DNA of 64,000 bases from Frigoribacterium sp. PhB116 (GTDB taxonomy: Bacteria > Actinomycetota > Actinomycetes > Actinomycetales > Microbacteriaceae). Shown one piece after another: positions 58,598-64,000 of this stretch. The notes under the pieces were generated by a model, which was not told where the DNA came from, did no database searches, and was given only the letters and a program-made list of their open reading frames with translations. The DNA lies in contig NZ_SOBE01000003.1 in the NCBI RefSeq assembly GCF_004364285.1, forward strand, positions 124,001-188,000. The letters are read 5' to 3'. Position numbers and translations under genes: made by a program. The first letter of the stretch is position 1. Each line of letters starts with the position of its first letter.

Positions 58598-59938
58598 GTG
58601 TCCCCTGACGTCCCCGACGCCTCCTCGTCCGCCCCCGTCCCGTCGGGCCAGGCGCCGTCCACGCCGGCATCCACGCCAGCGCCGCCCGCGCACGCCCCCG
58701 GCCCGCTCGGCCGCGGCGCCCGCCTCGCCCGCTTCGTGAGCCGCGACACGACGGGCGGCCTGCTGCTGCTCGGCGCGACCGTGCTCGCGCTGGTGCTCGC
58801 GAACACCCCCGCCGCCGACTGGTACGGCGCCGTCCGCGACACGACGATCGGCCCGGCCGCGCTGCACCTCGACCTCAGCATCGGAGCCTGGGCCGCCGAC
58901 GGGCTGCTCGCGATCTTCTTCTTCGTCGTCGGCCTCGAGCTGAAGCAGGAGTTCGTGGCGGGCTCGCTCCGCGACCCACGCGCGGCGGCCCTGCCCATCG
59001 CCGCGGCGTTCGGCGGCGTCGCCCTGCCCGCCGTGATCTACACGCTCGTCAACCTCGACGCGGGCGGCGACGCCCTGCAGGGGTGGGCCATCCCCGCCGC
59101 GACGGACATCGCGTTCGCCGTCGCGGTCATCGCGGTCGTCGGCAAGCGCCTCCCGCCGGCGCTCCGCACGTTCCTGCTCACCCTCGCCGTCGTCGACGAC
59201 CTGCTCGCGATCTCGATCATCGCCGTCTTCTACACGTCGGGCATCCTGTTCCTCCCGCTGCTGGCGGCGCTCGTCCCGCTCGCCCTCTTCGCGCTGCTCG
59301 TCCGCCGCGGCGTCCGCTCGTGGTGGCTGCTCATCCCGCTCGGCGTCGTCGCGTGGGCGCTGGTCCACGCGTCGGGCATCCACGCCACCATCGCGGGCGT
59401 CGTCCTCGGGCTGCTCGTCCCGGCGATCGCGACCCGCCGCGCGGGCGTCGACCACACGGGCCCGGACGGCCACGTCGAACGGCACCCGCTGACCCACCAC
59501 TTCGCCGAGCGCTGGAGCCCGATCTCGTCGGGGGTCGCCGTGCCGATCTTCGCCTTCTTCTCGGCCGGGGTGACAGTCGGCGGCTTCGCCGGTCTCCGTG
59601 AGGCGCTGACCGACAGCGTCGCCCTGGGCATCATCCTCGCCCTGGTGCTCGGCAAGTCGATCGGCATCACCCTGTCGTCGCTGCTCGTGACGCGCCTCCC
59701 CGGCATCCGGCTCGACCCGAGCCTGCGCTGGCCCGACATCGTCGGCCTCTCGTTCGTCGCCGGCATCGGGTTCACGGTGTCGCTGCTCGTCGGAGAGCTC
59801 GCGTTCGGCACCGGCAGCGAGCAGGACGACGTCGTCAAGGTCGGCGTGCTCGTCGGGTCGCTGGTCTCGGCCCTGATCGGCGCCGCCGTCCTCACGGTGC
59901 GCGTCCGCCAGCGCGCCCGCGCCGACGCCGAGCGCTAG
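58598..59938 (+). CDS. nhaA: Na+/H+ antiporter NhaA
   Basis: About 446 residues and twelve membrane helices. The ion-binding motif is LAVVDDLLAI with the essential Asp pair; AATDIAFAVAVIAVVGKRLP, IFFFVVGLELKQEF and PIFAFFSAGVTVGG are other NhaA blocks. It exchanges external protons for internal sodium, giving salt and alkali tolerance. The N-terminal 40 residues are a Pro/Ala-rich tail not found in the E. coli protein. GTG 58598 is chosen; GTG 58562 is an in-frame alternative. Confidence 0.92.
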   Translation: MSPDVPDASSSAPVPSGQAPSTPASTPAPPAHAPGPLGRGARLARFVSRDTTGGLLLLGATVLALVLANTPAADWYGAVRDTTIGPAALHLDLSIGAWAADGLLAIFFFVVGLELKQEFVAGSLRDPRAAALPIAAAFGGVALPAVIYTLVNLDAGGDALQGWAIPAATDIAFAVAVIAVVGKRLPPALRTFLLTLAVVDDLLAISIIAVFYTSGILFLPLLAALVPLALFALLVRRGVRSWWLLIPLGVVAWALVHASGIHATIAGVVLGLLVPAIATRRAGVDHTGPDGHVERHPLTHHFAERWSPISSGVAVPIFAFFSAGVTVGGFAGLREALTDSVALGIILALVLGKSIGITLSSLLVTRLPGIRLDPSLRWPDIVGLSFVAGIGFTVSLLVGELAFGTGSEQDDVVKVGVLVGSLVSALIGAAVLTVRVRQRARADAER

Positions 59939-60019
59939 CGGCCCCGCTCGCCCGTGCCCCGGCGACGAGCACCCCGCAGGAGGCGCGGGCCGGGACGATG
60001 AACGACTAGCGTCGGGCAG

Positions 60020-61225
60020 GTGGACGACGACGACACGACCCCCGCCTCTTCGTGGACCCGTCGACGGTCGTCGATCACCCTGCTCGCCCTCGTGGTCGGC
60101 ATCTCGCCGTTCGCGACCGACATGTACGTCCCGGCGCTGCCGGCCATCGCCCGCGACCTCGGGACCACGACAGCCGTCGCGCAGCTCAGCCTGACCGCGT
60201 TCCTCGTCAGCTTCGCGCTGGGCCAGTTCGTGATCGGCCCGCTCAGCGACGGCATCGGCCGACGCCGGGTGCTGCTGATCGGCACCGCGGTCTTCACCGT
60301 CGCCTCCCTCGGCTGTGCCCTGGCGCCCGACGCGACGACTCTGATCGTCGCGCGCGTGCTGCAGGGACTCGGCGGCGCGGCGGGCAGCATCGCGGGGCGG
60401 GCGATGGTCGGTGACTCCACGACGGGCACGCGCCGCAGCCGGCTCTTCGCCTCCCTGGCGGTCGTGAACTCGCTCGGACCGGTCGTCGCGCCCCTGGTCG
60501 GCGGCGTCGTGCTGACGGTCGCCGCCTGGCGCTCGCTCTTCGTGGTGCTCGCCGTCTTCGGCCTGGCGCTCACGCTGCTGTCGGCCGTGCGGTTCCCCGA
60601 GACGCTGCCCGCCGCCTCCCGATCGGGCGCCTCCCTCGGCGCCGCGGGTCGCCGGATGGGCGAGCTGCTGCGGATCCCGCGGTTCCGCTGGTACCTCGTC
60701 ACGGGCTGTGCCGCGACCATCGGCTTCTTCTCGTACATCTCGACGTCGTCGTTCGTGTTCCAGGAGCAGTACGGCTTCAGCGAGCTCGGCTACACCCTCG
60801 TCTTCGCCTCGAACGCGTCGTGCATGATCCTGTCGACGCTGCTCTTCCGGCGGCTGGTGGGGCGCTTCGCCGAGGACTCCCTCTACACGGCAGGCCTCGT
60901 CACCTGCACCGCCGGGTCGGCGCTCGTGCTGGTGGGCGCGGCGACCGGCGTCGGTCCCCTGCTGGTCTGGGCGGCGCTCGCGCTCGTCACGGCGGGTTGG
61001 GGCTTCGTCATCCCCGGGTCGATCACGCTGACGCAGGCGCTCGGGCACCGCTGGCCCGGATCGGCAGCCGCGCTGCAGGGCGGGCTGCAGTTCGGGCTCG
61101 GCGGGCTCGCGACGCCGCTCGCCGGCGCCCTCGGCGGGACCGCACTCGTGATGGGCGGGCTCATGACGGCCTTCGTCGGCGTCGGGCTCGCGGTGCAGCT
61201 CGCAGTGCGGACGCCCCGGGGCTGA
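60020..61225 (+). CDS. Bcr/CflA-subfamily drug resistance MFS transporter
   Basis: 401 residues with twelve helices. ATDMYVPALPAIARDLG is the Bcr/CflA signature, and LGQFVIGPLSDGIGRRRVLL is MFS motif A; RVLQGLGGAAGSIAGRAMV is motif C-like. It probably exports drugs or metabolites using the proton gradient. GTG 60020 lies 7 bp after TAGCGT (60007-60012), a leaderless pattern. No regulator is adjacent. Confidence 0.9.
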   Translation: MDDDDTTPASSWTRRRSSITLLALVVGISPFATDMYVPALPAIARDLGTTTAVAQLSLTAFLVSFALGQFVIGPLSDGIGRRRVLLIGTAVFTVASLGCALAPDATTLIVARVLQGLGGAAGSIAGRAMVGDSTTGTRRSRLFASLAVVNSLGPVVAPLVGGVVLTVAAWRSLFVVLAVFGLALTLLSAVRFPETLPAASRSGASLGAAGRRMGELLRIPRFRWYLVTGCAATIGFFSYISTSSFVFQEQYGFSELGYTLVFASNASCMILSTLLFRRLVGRFAEDSLYTAGLVTCTAGSALVLVGAATGVGPLLVWAALALVTAGWGFVIPGSITLTQALGHRWPGSAAALQGGLQFGLGGLATPLAGALGGTALVMGGLMTAFVGVGLAVQLAVRTPRG

Positions 61226-61243
61226 CCACCCCGGGCCGAGCGC

Positions 61244-61414
61244 TCAGACGGCGGCGGCCCTCGCGATCCGACCGGCGTCGAAGAAGTCCGCGTAGGTGGG
61301 CTCCGGCGGCCGGGCCGACCGCATGGGCGGCAGCACCGTGACCGGGCGACGGCGCTTGGGGTACGCGCCGATCGAGGCAGGGTGCACGCGGGGATCCGAG
61401 ATGTAGAGGCTCAT
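61244..61414 (-). CDS. Small hypothetical protein
   Basis: 56 residues beginning MSLYISDPRVHPASIGAYPK, then RRRPVTVLPPMRSARPPEPTY and an Ala-rich end. Shine-Dalgarno AGGAAGG at about 61421-61428 precedes the ATG. It is convergent with the efflux gene, 18 bp apart. No membrane helix, no recognised family. Confidence 0.55.
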   Translation of the reverse strand: MSLYISDPRVHPASIGAYPKRRRPVTVLPPMRSARPPEPTYADFFDAGRIARAAAV

Positions 61415-61634
61415 CGTGTCGTCCTTCCTGTGAGGCGGAGGGGGACGGGCGGCCGAGGCCGTGTCGAGCACGAGGACCGCCCTGTCTTGTCCTCCTGAAT
61501 CTAGGGAGGGCGACGCGTGACCGTCAGGGGCTTGCGCCCCGAACGAGGGGTGCGCTACGGCCGCGACAGGAAGCGCGAACGGGGTACAGGCGGCTGGCGA
61601 CCCACCATGCCCGAGGCGGAGTACACCGGATCCC

Positions 61635-62450
61635 GTGACCTCACCGCTCCTCCTCGCCGGCCTCGCCGGCCTGCTGTCCGGCCTCTCGCTCGTCGTGGGC
61701 TCGCTCGTCGCCTGGTTCGTGAAGGTGCCCCGCGAGCTGGTCGCCCTCGTGATGGCGTTCGGCGCCGGCGTCCTGATCTCGGCCCTCGCCTTCGACCTCG
61801 TCGACGAGGCGACCAGCAGCGGCGGCTTCGTGCCGACGATCTCCGGCTTCGTCGTCGGGGCGGTCGTCTACGTCGTGCTCGACCAGCTGCTCGAGCACGG
61901 CGGTTTCCGTCTGAAGCGGCACCGTCGTCGCCACGACCGGAGCGAGCCCGCGGACGACGCCGCGAGCGACAGCCGCGGAGGTCGTGGCCACGGCGGGAGG
62001 GCCGCAGCAGCGAGCGGCGGCACGGGTCTCGGCATCGCTCTCGGCGCCCTGCTCGACGGCGTGCCCGAGACTGCCGTGCAGGGCGTCAGCCTCACGGGCG
62101 GCGGATCGCTGAGCGTCGCGGTGCTCGTCGCCGTCGTCATCTCGAACTTCCCGGAGGGGATGTCGAGCACCGCCGACCTCAAGGAGTCAGGACGCGGCGC
62201 AGGGTACGTGTTCGGGCTCTGGTCGGGCATCGCTGTGGTCTGCGCGCTGTCGGCGGTCGGTGGGTACGCGCTCCTGGGCGGCGTGCCGGAGGGGGCTCAG
62301 TCGTTCGTCATGGCGTTCGCGGCAGGGGCGATCCTCGCGATGATCTGCGACACCATGATCCCGGAGGCGTTCCGGAAGGCGCAGACGCTGACCGGGCTGG
62401 TGACCGTGCTCGGCTTCGTCGCCAGCTACGCGGTGCACCAGGTCGGCTAG
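61635..62450 (+). CDS. ZIP-family metal transporter
   Basis: 271 residues with about eight helices. IALGALLDGVPETAVQG and VVISNFPEGMSSTADLK carry the metal-binding motifs of the fourth and fifth helices. The cytosolic loop is His/Arg-rich (FRLKRHRRRHDRS). It probably imports zinc or another divalent metal. The GTG lies 7 bp after TACACC (61622-61627), a weak leaderless pattern. The stop TAG overlaps the stop of the convergent gene. Confidence 0.88.
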   Translation: MTSPLLLAGLAGLLSGLSLVVGSLVAWFVKVPRELVALVMAFGAGVLISALAFDLVDEATSSGGFVPTISGFVVGAVVYVVLDQLLEHGGFRLKRHRRRHDRSEPADDAASDSRGGRGHGGRAAAASGGTGLGIALGALLDGVPETAVQGVSLTGGGSLSVAVLVAVVISNFPEGMSSTADLKESGRGAGYVFGLWSGIAVVCALSAVGGYALLGGVPEGAQSFVMAFAAGAILAMICDTMIPEAFRKAQTLTGLVTVLGFVASYAVHQVG

Positions 62451-62800
62451 GCGCCCCTGGCCGTCCGCTCGTGCTGCCCGCCGGCGTGCACGGCACCACG
62501 GTCGATCGGCTCGGGCAGCATCTGCAGGCCGGTGCCGCTGTTCGCGGCGTTCGAGAGGACCGTCAGCCAGGCCTGGTTGACGACGGGAGGGCGGCTCCCC
62601 TCGAACTTGAAGCGGAGGCTGACCGTGGGGTAGATCCAGATCGTGCTGCGACCGTCTCCCGCCGAGGCGGGCTCCTTCCACGAGAAGGCGAAGCTCTCCT
62701 GGCGCCGGAGCTTGTTGATGACCACGATCTGCAGGTGCGCGAGGGTGCGGTCGTCCATGTGGATCTCTGCGGTGTTGCCGTCGTAGATCAGGTAGCCCAC
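62447..62800 (-). CDS. Small DUF7882-like protein
   Basis: 117 residues: VGYLIYDGNTAEIHMDDRTL, then AHLQIVVINKLRRQESFAFSW, RSTIWIYPTVSLRFKFEGSR and PPVVNQAWLTVLSNAANSG. I recall this pattern as a Microbacteriaceae family now called DUF7882, often mislabelled as ATP-dependent DNA ligase. Function is unknown. GAGAGGAC supplies the ribosome site 5-6 bp before GTG 62800. It shares its stop codon bases with the ZIP gene (CTAG, 62447-62450). Confidence 0.78.
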   Translation of the reverse strand: MGYLIYDGNTAEIHMDDRTLAHLQIVVINKLRRQESFAFSWKEPASAGDGRSTIWIYPTVSLRFKFEGSRPPVVNQAWLTVLSNAANSGTGLQMLPEPIDRGAVHAGGQHERTARGA

Positions 62801-62887
62801 GGGGTGTCCTCTCGGTGGCGGTGGTTCCCTGCCGAGGCGACGTCCCAGAAGCGTCGACCATGGAGCACCAGTCGGTTCGGCCACGCA

Positions 62888-62930
62888 GGGATCATGACCC
62901 CCACGGCAGTCGGCTGGGGGCCATGATCCC
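62888..62930. terminator. Hairpin between two minus-strand genes
   Basis: GGGATCATGACCCCCA (62888-62903) and TGGGGGCCATGATCCC (62915-62930) pair with one mismatch. It separates the DUF7882-like gene from the upstream small gene and would end transcription of the latter. Confidence 0.7.
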
Positions 62931-62974
62931 ACGACGGGACCGGTGTCGTACAGCCTCGGCCAGGGCTGGCCGGA

Positions 62975-63223
62975 TCAGCCCTGGGCTGCTAGGCGGGGCG
63001 CCGACTCGCTCGCCGCGGGTGCGGCACGCTCGAGGATCCGCACGGCCTCGGCCGAGCTGACCACCCAGCTGAGCGTGGCCGTGACGGTCGCCGTCGACTG
63101 CTCGCTGATCTCGTTGTCCAGGAAGTTGACGGACACCTTGCTGATCGTCTCGCTCTGCACGGGCACGGTCTTGAGCGCGTCGACGATCGCGCGGTCGTCG
63201 TAGGGGAGGTTGGAGATCGCCAT
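62975..63223 (-). CDS. Hypothetical small protein
   Basis: 82 residues. MAISNLPYDDRAIVDALKTV, then ISKVSVNFLDNEISEQSTAT and VTATLSWVVSSAEAVRILER. A beta strand-rich core with no membrane helix. No family recognised. The ribosome site is unclear. It lies between the SGNH hydrolase and the DUF7882-like gene, all on the minus strand, and might be co-transcribed with the former. Confidence 0.55.
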   Translation of the reverse strand: MAISNLPYDDRAIVDALKTVPVQSETISKVSVNFLDNEISEQSTATVTATLSWVVSSAEAVRILERAAPAASESAPRLAAQG

Positions 63224-63384
63224 GATGTCGGGTCCGATCGGTCTGGTCGCTCGTGGTCGTGGTCGTGGTCGCGTCGCTGCTCGCCCTCGTCGGCGTCGTC
63301 GTGGACTTCCGCGCGACCCTGCCGAGACTACGTCGCGACGTCGCTCGGCGACCGGTGCGGTCCCGCTCGGGCCGGGGCGCGGCG

Positions 63385-64000
63385 CTACGCGGCCAGCGTC
63401 ACAGACGTGTCGGTCACGCCGGTCGCGGCCGCCGCCTCCTGCGCGACCTGCTCGGCCTCGACGACGACGGAGGACCCGGGATCGGGCGCGGGACCGGGGT
63501 CGGACAGCTCGAGCCCCGCCGCGACGGCGCTCGCCCAGCCGCGGTGCATCGCGCTGAACGAGAAGGCCCGGCGCAGGGTCGTGCCGCCGAGGTCCCAGGA
63601 GGGGAAGCCCACGAACTCGACGCCGGCGAACTGGGCGGCGACCTGGCGCAGGGCGTCGTCGACGCGCCTCAGCTGCGAGCCGATCAGGCGGGCGGCGGCG
63701 GGGGAGAGCCCCTGGAACTGCGTCATGGGCGGCAGCCCCGCCAGCAGCACGGGCACCTCCCGGCCCGCGGCCGAGCGGACGCGTGCGACGAGACGACCGG
63801 CGGAGGCGACGATGTCCTCGCTCGCGGTGAGCTGGAGCACGTCGGGCACTCCGAGGGCGACGACCACGGCGTCCGCGTCGGCCGCAGCTGCGCCGAGCCG
63901 GGGGTGGTGCGCGGCTCGGCGGACGGTCATCAGGGGGTCGGCGATCGTCTTCCAGGAGCAGCCCCGACCGGTCCGGCCGGACCAGGCGCCCCCGAGCTGA
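63385..64000 (-). CDS. SGNH/GDSL-family hydrolase, C-terminal part (runs off the window)
   Basis: At least 205 residues are in the window. The frame stays open to the right edge; an ATG at 63930 exists, but the reading continues upstream as SWKTIADPL before it, so the gene probably starts outside. DADAVVVALGVPDVLQLT is block III (with Pro where Asn is usual), EVPVLLAGLPPMTQFQG follows, and FSAMHRGWASAVAAGL holds the catalytic His of block V. Serine esterase or acyl-hydrolase activity is likely. The substrate cannot be read. Confidence 0.72.
   Translation of the reverse strand, partial: QLGGAWSGRTGRGCSWKTIADPLMTVRRAAHHPRLGAAAADADAVVVALGVPDVLQLTASEDIVASAGRLVARVRSAAGREVPVLLAGLPPMTQFQGLSPAAARLIGSQLRRVDDALRQVAAQFAGVEFVGFPSWDLGGTTLRRAFSFSAMHRGWASAVAAGLELSDPGPAPDPGSSVVVEAEQVAQEAAAATGVTDTSVTLAA

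Noticed and set aside
63244-63400. A hydrophobic plus-strand frame (WSLVVVVVVASLLALVGVVV) in the gap before the SGNH gene
   Set aside because: No start codon with a ribosome site or a -10 at the leaderless distance, and the frame continues into antisense of the hydrolase gene.

Overview
The window is about 64 kb of very GC-rich DNA with dense genes in both orientations. Its gene content is that of a free-living actinobacterium, most likely of the family Microbacteriaceae. That placement is an inference from four things: the cysteine-free L28/L33/S14 ribosomal set next to zur, an M. tuberculosis-type RNase J, LAYTG sorting signals of the class E sortase kind, and a small DUF7882-like protein typical of the family. 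I see no phage, transposon, CRISPR array or rRNA/tRNA gene.

Layout. 0-5 kb: the end of a zinc uptake ABC operon (znuC, znuB) with zur, then rpmB-rpmG-rpsN, HU and a CopD/CtaG copper and oxidase-assembly membrane protein. 5-13 kb: small redox and regulator pairs (SDR with an XRE-type regulator, a luciferase-like monooxygenase, an HD hydrolase, a GlxA-type AraC regulator), then a PiT phosphate permease with a tiny membrane partner. 13-18 kb: an SfnB/DszC-like monooxygenase divergent from a MetQ-MetN-MetI-type importer, probably for organosulfur supply. 18-25 kb: PadR with an ABC1 kinase, a TetR-controlled quinone-reductase/SDR pair, and RNase J. 25-33 kb: a huge secreted GH92 mannosidase with a sortase signal. 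33-41 kb: a PIF1-like helicase, a lipid kinase, a second LAYTG surface protein and an AraC regulator. 41-46.8 kb: glutathione peroxidase, a tightly overlapping acyl-CoA dehydrogenase / PIG-L-methyltransferase / glycosyltransferase operon, and two overlapping GAF-ANTAR genes. 47-52 kb: a lipoprotein, an Lrp-ald pair, a LexA-boxed small gene, and a non-coding block with a striking DnaA-box cluster. 52-58 kb: a four-carbon acid sugar catabolic locus (permease, SAF-domain oxidoreductase, OtnK, OtnC, DeoR). 58-64 kb: NhaA, a Bcr/CflA-type efflux pump, a ZIP transporter, small proteins and a truncated SGNH hydrolase.

Three sequence-level themes recur. Many genes have a -10 hexamer exactly 6-7 bp before the start codon, so they are probably leaderless. 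Intergenic regions carry long, often perfect palindromes, several of which are related pairs. A 12-mer, AGGAGGCGCGGG, occurs in at least ten perfect copies across both strands.

The signals most worth following are the DnaA-box cluster far from any dnaA (51.06-51.24 kb), the LexA box in front of a 90-residue protein (50.18 kb), and the uncharacterised acyl-CoA dehydrogenase / deacetylase-methyltransferase / glycosyltransferase operon.
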